From: Methylocystis sp. KS32 | GTDB lineage: Bacteria; Pseudomonadota; Alphaproteobacteria; Rhizobiales; Beijerinckiaceae | Reading direction: 5' to 3' | Assembly: GCA_002862095.1 (NCBI GenBank) | Contig: PHSQ01000005.1 | Coordinates: forward strand, 62,001 to 126,000 | DNA length: 64,000 nt | Shown here: positions 52,644-62,255 of the stretch, one piece after another | How the letters are laid out: each line of letters starts with the position of its first letter | How positions within the stretch are numbered: the first letter of the stretch is position 1 | Made by a program: the position numbers and the translations under genes | Notes under the pieces: generated by a model | The model's database searches: none | What the model was told of the DNA's origin: nothing | Seen by the model: the letters and a program-made list of their open reading frames with translations, nothing else

Positions 52644-54073
52644 GCTCGCGACGCCTCGCGTTGGCGGCGCAGCCACGCAAGCGCTTGGCTGCGCAAACCT
52701 GCCGTGTCGAATAGCGTCGTCAACAAGGCGTAAACAGTCACGCCGAGCGAAACCTGAATAAGGAGGGCCGCGGCGCCGGGCGTCATGGCGCGAAGCGGCT
52801 GCAAAGCTCCAAACATGCCGAAGGTCGCCGCGATTGCGGCGAAAACATCGCGCAAGCGGGGCCAAAAGGGCCTTTCGCGAGCGGCGAAAACGAGCGTCGC
52901 GATCAAGGCCGCGATATAGGCGCCGCACTGCGCAAGCGCGAGATTGGACGCATCCTTCCCCCAAGGCAGAATTCCGAGCAGAAAAAGGCCCGCGCCGCTG
53001 GCGACGAGCGCCGCGCCAATCATCGGGGCGGTCTTCTTGGCGATCTGAAACACGGGATTGACGCCAAATAATATCATGCCCATCGCAAAGAGTCCCGGCA
53101 GCTGTATATTGAGATAATGGCCAAACGGTCCGCGATATTGAGCGGGAACGATAAGCAGTTCGACAGAAGGCATCACGAGATAGATCCCGGTGCAGGCGGG
53201 TAATAAAAAGGCTAGCACCATCGCCATGTTGCGGCCCACTTGGCGTCTCGCGCGATAGTCGCCGTAGTTTTCATGCGCGGCGACGGCGATTTGAAACAGC
53301 AGTACGTCGAGCGCCTGCCCTAGCGCGAGCACGGCGCGCATTCCAAGGTCGAACGCGAGCGCGAATTGCCCCGTCTCGGCGAGATCGTAAACGCTCGCCA
53401 CGACTGAGCGGGTCGCGAGCGGAATAGCCTGGTAGATCAAGTGAGCGGCGACGATCGGGGCGCTATAGGCCGCCAGCGTCGCTGCTGTCTGGATGCGCGC
53501 GGCGCCAAGGGAGGCGGCCTTGTCGGTCAAGGACGCGCGCGCCGCGACGACGGTCCCGAGAAGACTGGCGATGGCGCCGGCCATCGCGACTGTCGCCGAA
53601 TGGAAGAAGAACGCGCCGCCGCCGGTCAAGATCAGAGAGAGTAGATTTTTGCCGAGCACCAGTCGGCCGTAGAGCCTATCCGCGAAACGCGCCCGAAGCA
53701 GAGCCGTTGAATAGTCGAACAGGCCGTTGACCACCGCTGTCAGCAAGGCCAACAAAATCAATTCGCTCTGGAAGTCAAGGGTGGGTCCGAAAAAACCGAA
53801 CAGGGCAGTGGACAAGGCCAGCGACGCGGTGACCCCGATGAAGGAGATGTCGAGGCTCGCGCGCACGACTGGCTGATTGTCGCGCACCCGTTCCGAATAG
53901 AAGCGGGTGGCGGAAAGGCGTAGCCAGTCGAACAACGCCGTTTGCACGACCGCCGTGATGGAAAACGCGATGGCGAAGCGGCCATATTCCTCGGGGCCGA
54001 GATATTTGGCGACCACGAGTCCGATCACGAAATTTGCGATCGAATTGACCAGAAAAGCGAGTAGCACCCTCAC
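52640..54073 (-). CDS. Second oligosaccharide flippase-like membrane protein
   Basis: The 477-residue protein has about twelve to fourteen membrane helices and the Wzx/MATE-like start NFVIGLVVAKYLGPEEYGRF. Mid-protein features such as IPLATRSVVASVYDLAETGQ and YRGPFGHYLNIQLPGLFAMG fit the polysaccharide_synt family. It lies 61 bases downstream of ileS on the same strand and far from the exopolysaccharide locus. Its substrate may be a different lipid-linked glycan. Confidence 0.85.
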   Translation of the reverse strand: MRVLLAFLVNSIANFVIGLVVAKYLGPEEYGRFAIAFSITAVVQTALFDWLRLSATRFYSERVRDNQPVVRASLDISFIGVTASLALSTALFGFFGPTLDFQSELILLALLTAVVNGLFDYSTALLRARFADRLYGRLVLGKNLLSLILTGGGAFFFHSATVAMAGAIASLLGTVVAARASLTDKAASLGAARIQTAATLAAYSAPIVAAHLIYQAIPLATRSVVASVYDLAETGQFALAFDLGMRAVLALGQALDVLLFQIAVAAHENYGDYRARRQVGRNMAMVLAFLLPACTGIYLVMPSVELLIVPAQYRGPFGHYLNIQLPGLFAMGMILFGVNPVFQIAKKTAPMIGAALVASGAGLFLLGILPWGKDASNLALAQCGAYIAALIATLVFAARERPFWPRLRDVFAAIAATFGMFGALQPLRAMTPGAAALLIQVSLGVTVYALLTTLFDTAGLRSQALAWLRRQREASRA

Positions 54074-54134
54074 CGCGCCGCCGCCCCTCTTCGTGGCGGC
54101 GGAACCGCTTCGCGATCGGCCAAGGGCGCCGCGC

Positions 54135-57100
54135 TCAAGGCCAAAGCCCCGTCTCGGTCAATTCGCGAAGGGCCTGGGCGTCGCGCGGGGTGACGTCCGG
54201 ATAGTGTGGGTCGGCAGTCGCGGGAGCGAAATAGCGCCATGAGCGCGCGCATTTGATTCCGGACGCCGGCGCGAAAGCGACAGCCACCCCCTTCGTTTCG
54301 TTGAGGCGGAACGCGTCGATCGGCGCGTCGGCCTCCGTCTCGATCGAGATGTCCGAAGTGATGCAGATTTCCGCGAAATCCACCCCATCGAGCGCGAGCC
54401 TCAGCTTTGGGTCGGCGATGTAAACCACGGGGGCGGCCTCCAGCGACGAGCCGATGCGCTTTTGCGCTCGCTCCAACTCCAGCGCGCCCGTGACGACGGC
54501 GCGGATGGAGCGGATGTCGTTCCATTTTTGCTCCAGCGCCTCGTCGCGCCAATGCGACGGAACGTCGGGGAAGAGTTCGAGATGGACGGAAGTTGCTTTT
54601 GGATAGCGCGATAGCCACGCTTCTTCCGCCGTGAAAACGAGAATTGGAGCGAGCCAGGTTTCGACGCAACGGAAAATCTGTTCGATCGTCGCGAGAGCCG
54701 CCCTGCGTTTTTGGCTGGAGGGCGGATCGCAATAAAGTGCGTCCTTGCGAATGTCGAAATAGAAGGCGGAGAGATCGCTGGTCATGAAGGGCGTCAGCAG
54801 CGCCACGACCTTCTTGAAATCATACGCGGCGTAGGCGGTGCGAATCTGTTCGTCGAGTTCGACCAGCCGATGCAGCATTAGCCGCTCCAGTTCCGGCGCA
54901 TGGGCGAGATCGTCGGCGCCGGGCTCGTAATGCGCCAGCGTGCCGAGCATCCAGCGGATAGTGTTGCGCAATTTGCGATAGGTTTCGACAAAGGTCTTCA
55001 AAATCTCCGGCCCAACCCGCAGATCGTCGGCGTAATCGAAAGCGCAGACCCAGAGACGCAGGATGTCGGCGCCCGAATCGGAGATCACCTTTTGCGGGGC
55101 CACCACATTTCCAAGCGATTTAGACATCTTGCGGCCCTTCTCGTCCAGCACGAAGCCGTGGGTGAGAACCGCGTCATAGGGCGCGCGATGGCGCGTGCCG
55201 CAGGATTCGAGCAGTGACGAATGGAACCAGCCGCGATGCTGATCGGAGCCTTCGAGATACATGATCTCGTCGGCGCCGCCGTCGCGCTTGCGATGGATTC
55301 CGGCCAAGATCGGGAAAGCCTTCGGGTCTTCGAGCACGAAGGCGTGGGTGCAGCCGGAGTCGAACCAGACGTCGAGCACGTCGGAGACTTTGTCGTAATC
55401 GTCTGGGTCATGCTCGGGCGAAAGGAAGCGTTTCGCCGAGTCCGCATGGAACCATGCGTCGGCGCCTTCCAGCTCGAAAGCCGCGACGATCCGCGCATTG
55501 ACGCGCGCGTCGATGAGCGGATCGTGCGTCCCCTTCTTGACGAACAGCGCGATCGGCACGCCCCAGGCCCGCTGGCGCGACACCACCCAGTCCGGGCGGT
55601 TGGCGATCATGCCGGTAATGCGGTTTTGGCCTGCGGCGGGCGTCCATTGCGTGCGCGCGATTTCGGCCAGGGCGAGATGGCGTAATGTTGGGGCGTTGGC
55701 GCCAACGCCCGCGACGCCAGCAATCTGTTCTCTCTCCCCTTGAGGGGGAGAGTTAGAGAGGGGGGTAGCGCCCTCCGTCCGCGGCTTCGGCGCCCCCAGC
55801 GGCTTGTCCATCGCGATGAACCATTGCGGCGTGTTGCGGAAGATCACCGGCTTCTTGGAGCGCCAGGAGTGCGGATATTGATGCTTCAGCCGACCGCGCG
55901 CGAGAATGTTGCCGGCCTGAATCAGCGCGGCGATGACGGCCTCATTGGCGTCGCCCTTGTCACCCTTGTCGGTGATGACGCGCTTGCCTTCGAAGCCGGG
56001 GGCGTCGGCGGTGTAAAAGCCGTCCTCGTCGACGGTGTATGGGATGCGCGTGTCGATGCCGCGCTCGGCGAGCATGCGACCGCTCGCCATCCATATGTCA
56101 AAATCCTCGCGGCCATGACCGGGCGCGGTATGGACGAAGCCCGTGCCGGTGTCGTCGGTGACGTGGTCGCCGTCGAGGAGGGGGATTTGAAAGTTGTAGC
56201 CCGTGTTAGACAGTGGATGAACGCATGAAATCATTGACCCGCTAAGAAATGAGACAGGCACGTCAAATTTTCGCTCGAAGCCAACGCGCGCAGCTTTCGC
56301 GACCTCATCTGCTAGTTTGTCCGCGAGGATAACCTTGTCGCCAAGTTTGGCCCAATTATCTGCGGGCGCTTCAATAACTTCGTAGAGGCCATATGAGATT
56401 CGCGACGAAAAAGATATCGCCCGGTTGCCGGGTAGGGTCCAAGGCGTTGTTGTCCAAATTACAATGGAGGCGGCGCCGAGATTCGCTAATTTCTGTTCCG
56501 CGTTTCCCGCGCCATATTCTGCGATCGGTCCGAGATGCTTGAGTGGGAACTTCACCCACACCGTATCGCTGACATGGTCCTCATACTCCACCTCGGCCTC
56601 GGCCAGCGCGGTCTTCTCCACCACTGACCACATCACCGGCTTGGAGCCGCGATACAAAAGCCCGTTCTCGGCAAATTTCAGGATTTCGGCGGCGATTCGC
56701 GCCTCGGCCGCGAAGGCCATGGTCGAATAGGGGCGCTCCCATTCGCCCGCGACCCCGAGCCGCTTGAACTCCTCGCGCTGCACGGACAGCCATTTTTCGG
56801 CATAGGCGCGGCACTCCTTGCGGAAGGCGACGATGGCCTCGGGGTCGGAGAAGTCGGGCTTCTTCAGCCCCTTCGCGCGGTAGTTCTCTTCCTCGATCTT
56901 CCATTCGATCGGCAGGCCGTGGCAGTCCCAGCCCGGCACATAGGCGCAGTCCTTGCCCGTCATGCGCTGGCTGCGGGTCACCACGTCCTTGAGGATCTTG
57001 TTCAGCGCGTGGCCGATATGGATATTGCCATTGGCGTAGGGCGGGCCGTCGTGCAGCACGAATTTTGGACGCCTCTCGCCCGCCTTGCGCATTTTTTCGG

Positions 57101-57236
57101 CCAGGCCAATCTCCTCCCAGCGGGCGAGAGTTTTCGGCTCCTGCTGCGGCAGGCCGGCGCGCATCGGAAAGTCCGTGCGCGGCAGATAGAGGCTCGTGGA
57201 ATAGTCGACGGCGGCCTTGGAGGGGGTGTCGTTCAT
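54135..57236 (-). CDS. ileS: Isoleucyl-tRNA synthetase
   Basis: The 1033-residue class I synthetase has HIGH as [10 protein letters not shown], the editing (CP1) domain with [17 protein letters not shown], the catalytic core [19 protein letters not shown] and [20 protein letters not shown], and the KMSKS loop ([12 protein letters not shown]). The C-terminal zinc finger is degenerate ([11 protein letters not shown] and [11 protein letters not shown], with most cysteines gone), as in other alphaproteobacteria. Two oddities make it longer and patchy. An in-frame insertion of about 36 codons lies at 55686-55793 and contains palindromes. The stretch 56221-56580 is about 53% GC with different codon choices from its flanks. 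The gene should be essential, so both features must be tolerated. Confidence 0.96.
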   Translation of the reverse strand: MNDTPSKAAVDYSTSLYLPRTDFPMRAGLPQQEPKTLARWEEIGLAEKMRKAGERRPKFVLHDGPPYANGNIHIGHALNKILKDVVTRSQRMTGKDCAYVPGWDCHGLPIEWKIEEENYRAKGLKKPDFSDPEAIVAFRKECRAYAEKWLSVQREEFKRLGVAGEWERPYSTMAFAAEARIAAEILKFAENGLLYRGSKPVMWSVVEKTALAEAEVEYEDHVSDTVWVKFPLKHLGPIAEYGAGNAEQKLANLGAASIVIWTTTPWTLPGNRAISFSSRISYGLYEVIEAPADNWAKLGDKVILADKLADEVAKAARVGFERKFDVPVSFLSGSMISCVHPLSNTGYNFQIPLLDGDHVTDDTGTGFVHTAPGHGREDFDIWMASGRMLAERGIDTRIPYTVDEDGFYTADAPGFEGKRVITDKGDKGDANEAVIAALIQAGNILARGRLKHQYPHSWRSKKPVIFRNTPQWFIAMDKPLGAPKPRTEGATPLSNSPPQGEREQIAGVAGVGANAPTLRHLALAEIARTQWTPAAGQNRITGMIANRPDWVVSRQRAWGVPIALFVKKGTHDPLIDARVNARIVAAFELEGADAWFHADSAKRFLSPEHDPDDYDKVSDVLDVWFDSGCTHAFVLEDPKAFPILAGIHRKRDGGADEIMYLEGSDQHRGWFHSSLLESCGTRHRAPYDAVLTHGFVLDEKGRKMSKSLGNVVAPQKVISDSGADILRLWVCAFDYADDLRVGPEILKTFVETYRKLRNTIRWMLGTLAHYEPGADDLAHAPELERLMLHRLVELDEQIRTAYAAYDFKKVVALLTPFMTSDLSAFYFDIRKDALYCDPPSSQKRRAALATIEQIFRCVETWLAPILVFTAEEAWLSRYPKATSVHLELFPDVPSHWRDEALEQKWNDIRSIRAVVTGALELERAQKRIGSSLEAAPVVYIADPKLRLALDGVDFAEICITSDISIETEADAPIDAFRLNETKGVAVAFAPASGIKCARSWRYFAPATADPHYPDVTPRDAQALRELTETGLWP
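55686..55793. repeat. Palindromic element inserted in frame within ileS
   Basis: About 108 bases between the conserved IleRS segments FIAMDKPLG and [14 protein letters not shown] have no counterpart in the family. They contain the perfect 20-bp palindrome GGGCGTTGGCGCCAACGCCC at 55691-55710 and a second hairpin, CTCTCCCC-N4-GGGGGAGAG, at 55732-55752. They are translated as a Pro/Gly/Ala-rich peptide ([20 protein letters not shown] and onward). The build is like the Rickettsia palindromic elements that insert in frame into genes. Confidence 0.75.
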
Positions 57237-57446
57237 AGGAGGAAACCGGCCTGTTTGCGCGCGACGCTATCGGCGCGCGAGAATTGCGATGAGATGGCGA
57301 GGAGGCGCCTCTGGCGCAAAACCCGACCCCGCGCGAGTGGTCAACTGCGAGCGCGGGTCGGGCCGATAATTTGAATGAAGGCGCGAAGGGTCATTCCAGA
57401 GCCTTAGCAGGCGCGGCGCTACGGGAAAAGGGGTATTTGGCCGATT

Positions 57447-57752
57447 TTAGCGTAATCTTTTGAATTGATTGCTAAAAAGCCCCGACAGCGCGGCTCCGGC
57501 GGCGAGCAGACCGGCGATCGGCAGAATGAAGAGGAGCGCGCCGCTCAGGAAGACAAAGCCCAAGGTCATGGCCGCACAGATCGCGACGAACAGAGCGAGG
57601 CTGGCGAGAGGACCGAGTTTCACAATTTTTACGCGTCCGAAACCGCTCGAATAAACAAAGCCGCTCGAGATGGGACGCTCGTCCTCTCGGGGCGGGAGGA
57701 TCTCGATGGGGCCTTTGGGCGTTTCGAAAGGCCGCTCTTTGTCGCTTGCCAC
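57447..57752 (-). CDS. Small membrane protein, unknown function
   Basis: The 101-residue protein has a charged N terminus (ERPFETPKGPIEILPPREDE), then a soluble segment SGFVYSSGFGRVKIVKLGPL. Two closely spaced hydrophobic helices (about residues 50-70 and 72-92) and a basic end (FSNQFKRLR) follow. The pattern is protein-like and the frame is clean. It lies between ribF and ileS on the same strand. No family name is known to me. Confidence 0.65.
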   Translation of the reverse strand: MASDKERPFETPKGPIEILPPREDERPISSGFVYSSGFGRVKIVKLGPLASLALFVAICAAMTLGFVFLSGALLFILPIAGLLAAGAALSGLFSNQFKRLR

Positions 57753-57831
57753 GCGTATTCTCCAATGTTTGCGGGTCTAGCGATTATATGGCGGCGGCAA
57801 TGGGTTCGGCAAAGGGCGGCGCTGGCCGGCG

Positions 57832-58791
57832 CTATGTTTTGGCGAGAATTTCTTTCGCCTCCGCCGCGTCGGCGCGCATCCGCGCGACGAGATCGTCGAT
57901 GCTGAGAAATTTTTCCTCGCCCCGGATGAAGCCATGGAAAACGACCTCGACCCGCTCGTCGTAGAGGTTACCGGAAAAATCGAAAAGGAAAACCTCCAGC
58001 AATGGCGGGCCGTCGTCGAAGGTTGGCCGGCGGCCGAAACTCGCCACGCCGAGATAGACCACGCCCCGACATTCGAGCGTTACGGCGTAGACGCCGTGGC
58101 GCAGCCGGTTGGAGGGGTCGAGCGCTATGTTGGCGGTGGGGAAGCCGAGATGGCGTCCGCGCTTTTCGCCGTGGATGACGACGCCCTCAACGAAATAGGG
58201 GCTTCCCAGCAGGCGGCGAGCGAGCGCGACATCGCCACGCTCCAGCGCTTCGCGCGTCGCGGTGGAGGAAACGGCGTCGAGATTGCCCGCCTCGTCCTTT
58301 GAGATGCGCTCCACGATTTCGACGGAAAAGCCGAGACGCGCGCCCTCGAGCCTTAAAAATTCCGCATCGCCCTGCCTCCCGGCGCCGAAGCGGAAGTCAT
58401 AACCCGCGACGACAGCGGAAGCTCCGAGTCTCCGCGACAATATGTCGCTAGTGAATTGCTTGGCCGTCAGCGCGGCGAACCCGGCGTCGAAGGTCATGAT
58501 GATCATGCCATCGAGGCCGAGACGGCTGAGCAGGGCGGCTTTGGCGTCGGCCGGCGTGAGCCGGAAAATCACGCTCTTTTTGGCGAAGAAATCAGCTGGG
58601 TGCGGTTCGAAGGTCAGGACGGCGCAGGGCTTCCCGAGCTTTTCCGCCAGCGTCTTCGCCCTTGCGATGACCCCCTTGTGTCCGCGATGCAACCCGTCGA
58701 AATTGCCGAGCGCCAGAACCGCCCCGGCGAGGTCGGCCGGCGGCGACGGCGGATCGCGAGCGACGATGAAATGTTGCGCGGGTTCGGGCAC
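57832..58791 (-). CDS. ribF: Bifunctional riboflavin kinase / FAD synthetase
   Basis: The 319-residue enzyme makes FMN and FAD. The N-terminal FAD-synthetase half carries LALGNFDGLHRGHKGVIARA with the nucleotidyltransferase HxGH-like motif, and VAGYDFRFGAGRQGD. The C-terminal flavokinase half has GRHLGFPTANIALDPSNRL and LLEVFLFDFSGNLYDERVEV. Length and domain order are normal. It is on the same strand as the genes around it, upstream of ileS. Confidence 0.95.
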   Translation of the reverse strand: MPEPAQHFIVARDPPSPPADLAGAVLALGNFDGLHRGHKGVIARAKTLAEKLGKPCAVLTFEPHPADFFAKKSVIFRLTPADAKAALLSRLGLDGMIIMTFDAGFAALTAKQFTSDILSRRLGASAVVAGYDFRFGAGRQGDAEFLRLEGARLGFSVEIVERISKDEAGNLDAVSSTATREALERGDVALARRLLGSPYFVEGVVIHGEKRGRHLGFPTANIALDPSNRLRHGVYAVTLECRGVVYLGVASFGRRPTFDDGPPLLEVFLFDFSGNLYDERVEVVFHGFIRGEEKFLSIDDLVARMRADAAEAKEILAKT

Positions 58792-58896
58792 GGCGGCTTC
58801 CGGTGGGCGTGGATATTGTGGTTCGTGTCCCGCCCTGTCGAAAAATTCAGTCGATTTTTTCGCGAGGTCGCTCCAGGGTCGCGATCCGAATTTTAA

Positions 58897-59361
58897 TCAG
58901 GCGGAGGCGGCGACGGGGGGACGGTTGGCCTGTTCGCGGCTCGGGACCATGACCATGGCCTCGCCGTCCAGCACAACCTTGCCGTCGACGAGACATTCGC
59001 ATTTCAGTCTGGCGCGGCGGCCCTTTTCGACCAGTTCGACCACTTCGACGACGACGTTGATCACGTCGCCGATCTTGACCGGGGCGCGGAAATTCAGGGT
59101 TTGGGACAGGTAGACCGAGCCTGGACCCGGCAGATACATGCCGATAACCGTCGAAATCAGCGCCGCCGTGTAAAGGCCATGAACGATACGCTCGCCGAAG
59201 CGGGTCTTGCTGGCGAAGTGGTCGGAGAGGTGGATCGGGTTGCGATCTCCAGAGAGATCCGCGAAAGCGATCACGTCGTCGTCCATCACGGCCTTCATCA
59301 AGGTCTCGCGCATCCCGACGCTGAGATCCTCGAAAAAATAAATCTTGAACGGCGTGGACAT
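58897..59361 (-). CDS. MaoC-like (R)-specific enoyl-CoA hydratase family protein
   Basis: The 154-residue single hot-dog protein has the hydratase-2 motif: Asp and His in FADLSGDRNPIHLSDHFASK and the following GERIVHGLYTAALIST. SVYLSQTLNFRAPVKIGDVI completes the fold. The ATG at 59361 (MSTPFKIYFFEDLSVGM) begins the family N terminus. An in-frame ATG at 59418 would overlap the HAD gene end. It could hydrate crotonyl-CoA or other enoyl-CoA thioesters, for example in polyhydroxyalkanoate or fatty acid metabolism. Confidence 0.88.
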   Translation of the reverse strand: MSTPFKIYFFEDLSVGMRETLMKAVMDDDVIAFADLSGDRNPIHLSDHFASKTRFGERIVHGLYTAALISTVIGMYLPGPGSVYLSQTLNFRAPVKIGDVINVVVEVVELVEKGRRARLKCECLVDGKVVLDGEAMVMVPSREQANRPPVAASA

Positions 59362-59411
59362 TGGTTTCACCGGTAGGGTTTGTTCAGGATGGGCGATTTG
59401 CTTTTTTCTTA

Positions 59412-60320
59412 TTACCACACAACTTCGCGCGCCAAAGCGATCGGCGTCGTTTTTGCCCTGGCGGTCAGGGATGCAAGCGCCGCGCGGTCGAGCGTCCCAT
59501 CCGCGCGATAGAGTTCATCGCGATGGACGCCCCTTGTGATGAAGAGGCAATCGAGACCCGCGCCACCCGCGCCCGCAAGGTCCGTCTCGGCGCCGTCGCC
59601 GATCGCCAGAACCCGGCTTTGATCGAAATTTCCGCGAAGAAAACACAGCCGATCCAGAGCGGCGCGATAGATCGGCGGATAGGGCTTGCCGAACATAACC
59701 GCCTCTCCGCCCATCTGCATATATCGCCGGGCCAAGGAGCCCGCACACCAGTAGAGACGTTCGCCGACGCCCACAACAATGTCGGGATTGGCGCAGAGCA
59801 TAGGGAGCTCGCGGCGCTTCAGGGCGGAAAGCCGGTCGTCGTAATCCCGCGGCGTTTCATGTTCTTCGTCGACCAGCCCGGTGCAGACCACATAGTCCGC
59901 TTCATCGGGGCCGACGAGCCGGAGGGAGTTGCGCAGGCGCCTGTTGGCTTCTTCGAATAGGCCTTTGTCGCGCGGCGGGCCGAGATGATGGCAGGCCTGG
60001 CCGGCGCGGGCGACAATCTCCCGCAGCGTCAGTTCCCCGGCAGACACAAGATCGTCGAAGCAGTCGTCCGGCACGCCAAGCCGGGAGAGCTGCCGGCGCA
60101 CCTCGTCGTTAGGGCGGGAGGCGTTCGTAATCAGCAGGATGCTTCCGCCCCGGTCGCGAAAGCTTTTCAGCGCCGCCGCCGCTGCGGCGAAATGGGAGAT
60201 TCCGTCGATAAGCACGCCCCAGACGTCGCATAAGATGGCGTCGTAGCGGCAAGCGAGCTCGGAGAGGCCCCCGACCATGGGAATTTGATCGACCGTGGGT
60301 TGCGGGGCGGGGGATGTCAA
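59412..60320 (-). CDS. HAD-superfamily class IIA hydrolase (TIGR01459-like)
   Basis: The 302-residue phosphatase of the NagD/phosphoglycolate type has motif I YDAILCDVWGVLIDG (the first catalytic Asp is kept, the second is replaced by Trp-Gly as usual in this subgroup), motif II ILLITNASRPNDEV, a cap region, FGKPYPPIYRAALDRL and motif IV LAIGDGAETDLAGAGGAGLD. It overlaps the carbonic anhydrase stop by 4 bases, so the two are co-translated. The physiological substrate is unknown. Confidence 0.88.
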   Translation of the reverse strand: MTSPAPQPTVDQIPMVGGLSELACRYDAILCDVWGVLIDGISHFAAAAAALKSFRDRGGSILLITNASRPNDEVRRQLSRLGVPDDCFDDLVSAGELTLREIVARAGQACHHLGPPRDKGLFEEANRRLRNSLRLVGPDEADYVVCTGLVDEEHETPRDYDDRLSALKRRELPMLCANPDIVVGVGERLYWCAGSLARRYMQMGGEAVMFGKPYPPIYRAALDRLCFLRGNFDQSRVLAIGDGAETDLAGAGGAGLDCLFITRGVHRDELYRADGTLDRAALASLTARAKTTPIALAREVVW

Positions 60321-61036
60321 AATCGGGCGCTCTTCATCGCGGCGAGGTGGGCCTCGTCCGCAACCGGCCTGAAGACGTCGTTTGCTTCATCCAGAGCCAG
60401 CAGGCGTCCGTCCATCACGCCGAAATAAGCGCCGTGAAGTTGCAGATAACGCCGTTTTTCGAGCGTGTCGATCCAGGGGAAGCCGCGCAGATTGCGCAAG
60501 CCCTGTTTGATCGTCTCGAACTCCAGCCGTTCCAAATAGGCGTGGTCCGGCGTCGCGGGCGGCTTGCCCGCCCGTTCGGCCGCCGGCGCGAGAAGCTTGA
60601 TCCATCTGCCAATGAAATCACCCTCCGAAAGCGGCGGGGTATCGGGATTGGCCATGCTCGCGGCGAAAGCCGCGACGCCGCCGCATTGGGCGTGACCGAG
60701 CACCACGATATGGCGCACTTTCAGCGACATCACAGCATATTCAAGCGCCGCCGAGGCCCCGTGATGGTGGTCGTCGGGCTCGAAAGGAGGCACGAGATTC
60801 GCGACATTGCGGAGAACGAACAATTCGCCTGGCCCGGCGTCGAAGATCACCTCAGGGGAAACTCTGGAGTCGCAGCAGCCGATGACCATTGTGGCGGGCC
60901 GCTGGCCCTTTACGGCAAGTTCGCGAAACCGCTCGTGCTCGCCGGGAAAACGCCCGGCAAGAAAAGTCTCGTAGCCGGTCACGAGATGGCCTGGTAAAAG
61001 CGCCGAGGATGGGGCGCCGCCGCTTGTGTCGTTCAT
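60317..61036 (-). CDS. Beta-class carbonic anhydrase
   Basis: The 239-residue zinc enzyme interconverts CO2 and bicarbonate. Zinc ligands and the catalytic Asp-Arg dyad are seen: Cys54-x-Asp56-x-Arg58 in VIGCCDSRVSP, and His-x2-Cys in VVLGHAQCGGVAA. FVLRNVANLVPPFE is the next conserved strand. The ATG at 61036 was chosen over a much longer frame because the fold begins here. It could supply bicarbonate for the carboxylases of the amino-acid and one-carbon pathways. Confidence 0.94.
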   Translation of the reverse strand: MNDTSGGAPSSALLPGHLVTGYETFLAGRFPGEHERFRELAVKGQRPATMVIGCCDSRVSPEVIFDAGPGELFVLRNVANLVPPFEPDDHHHGASAALEYAVMSLKVRHIVVLGHAQCGGVAAFAASMANPDTPPLSEGDFIGRWIKLLAPAAERAGKPPATPDHAYLERLEFETIKQGLRNLRGFPWIDTLEKRRYLQLHGAYFGVMDGRLLALDEANDVFRPVADEAHLAAMKSARF

Positions 61037-61268
61037 CCGCAATCCTTGAAACTTCTCGCTCGCGCCGGATCGAGCCGATCGCCACAATATACACGCGCCT
61101 CCCGTAAACCCGCGATGGCGCCGGCTCGCGCTCTCCCTTATTGTGGAGTGCGAGCCGGCAGGCAAGCAAAGAATCGTCTGCCCTGCCCAGCGAGCGAATA
61201 GGGCGCGTCGGATCAAGGCCGAAACGCTCGCCAGGCCGGCGGCTCTAAATAAGCGCGAAGGGGGAGGA

Positions 61269-62138
61269 ATGATTTCGAGATTGAAACGCAGCGTTCTGGC
61301 GATGCCGGCGTCCAATGCCCGCGCGCTGGAAAAAGGCAAGACGCTCAAAGCCGATGTTCTAATGTTCGAACTCGAGGATGGCGTGGCGGAAAACGCCAAG
61401 GCGCTGGCCCGGGAGCAAGCGGTCGCGGCGGTCGGAGGCGGAGGCTACGGAGACCGGGCGATCGTGGTCCGGGTCAACGCGAAGGGTTCGGAGTGGTATG
61501 GGGCCGACATAGCCGCGCTTGCGCCGGCGGGCCCAGACGCGATCGTAATCCCCAAGGTCAACTCCAGGGAGGACGTCCTCGCCGTCGCGGCGGATGCCGC
61601 CGCCGCCGGGGCGCCGCCGCGCACGCGCCTCTGGGCGATGATCGAGACGCCTCGGGCGCTCTTTGATATCGAGAAGATCGCGAGCGCCGCGGACGATCCG
61701 GCCTCTCGGCTGGAGGTTCTGGTGCTCGGCCCCAATGACATCGCCAAATCGACACACGCGCGGCTCACTCCCGGCCGCCCCGCGTTGCTGTCGTGGCTCT
61801 CTGCCGGCGTGCTAGCGGTCCGTGTTCACGGCATCGAGATCATCGACGGCATATACAACGATTTCAATGACGAAGCGGGGCTGCGTCGCGAGGCGGAGCA
61901 GGGCCGAGACCTCGGCATGGACGGCAAGATGCTGATTCATCCGTCGCAAATCGGTCCCGTGAACGAGATTTTCGCGCCGAGCGCCGATGATGTCGAATTC
62001 GCCAAGAAAATTCTCGCGATTTTCGATCTGCCGGAAAACGCGGACAAAGGGGTCGTGCAGATCGACGGGCAAATGGTCGAGCGCCTCCATCTCGAAGGAG
62101 CGCGCCGCACTCTGGCCCTGATGGAGGCGGCGGGTTGA
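61269..62138 (+). CDS. HpcH/HpaI-CitE family CoA-ester lyase (malyl-CoA / citramalyl-CoA lyase-like)
   Basis: The 289-residue TIM-barrel enzyme begins with the family pattern RSVLAMPASNARALEKGKTL and DVLMFELEDGV. It has IVIPKVNSREDVLAV, WAMIETPRALFDIEKIA and VLGPNDIAKSTHAR, which include the Mg-binding and CoA-ester contacts. GGGGAGGA lies just before the ATG. The sequence suits lyases of malyl-CoA, beta-methylmalyl-CoA or citramalyl-CoA. The exact substrate cannot be settled. In a serine-cycle methylotroph malyl-CoA lyase would be expected, but no other serine-cycle genes are beside it. Confidence 0.88.
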   Translation: MISRLKRSVLAMPASNARALEKGKTLKADVLMFELEDGVAENAKALAREQAVAAVGGGGYGDRAIVVRVNAKGSEWYGADIAALAPAGPDAIVIPKVNSREDVLAVAADAAAAGAPPRTRLWAMIETPRALFDIEKIASAADDPASRLEVLVLGPNDIAKSTHARLTPGRPALLSWLSAGVLAVRVHGIEIIDGIYNDFNDEAGLRREAEQGRDLGMDGKMLIHPSQIGPVNEIFAPSADDVEFAKKILAIFDLPENADKGVVQIDGQMVERLHLEGARRTLALMEAAG

Positions 62139-62255
62139 GTTTCGCGCCGGCGAATATTTTGAAAAATTGGCTGAAAATCCGGTGGTTTCGGAATCGGACC
62201 GCCGTTCCAACCAAAGTCCAGCTCGTTTATAAGGGGCGCAGGCGAGGTACGGATA

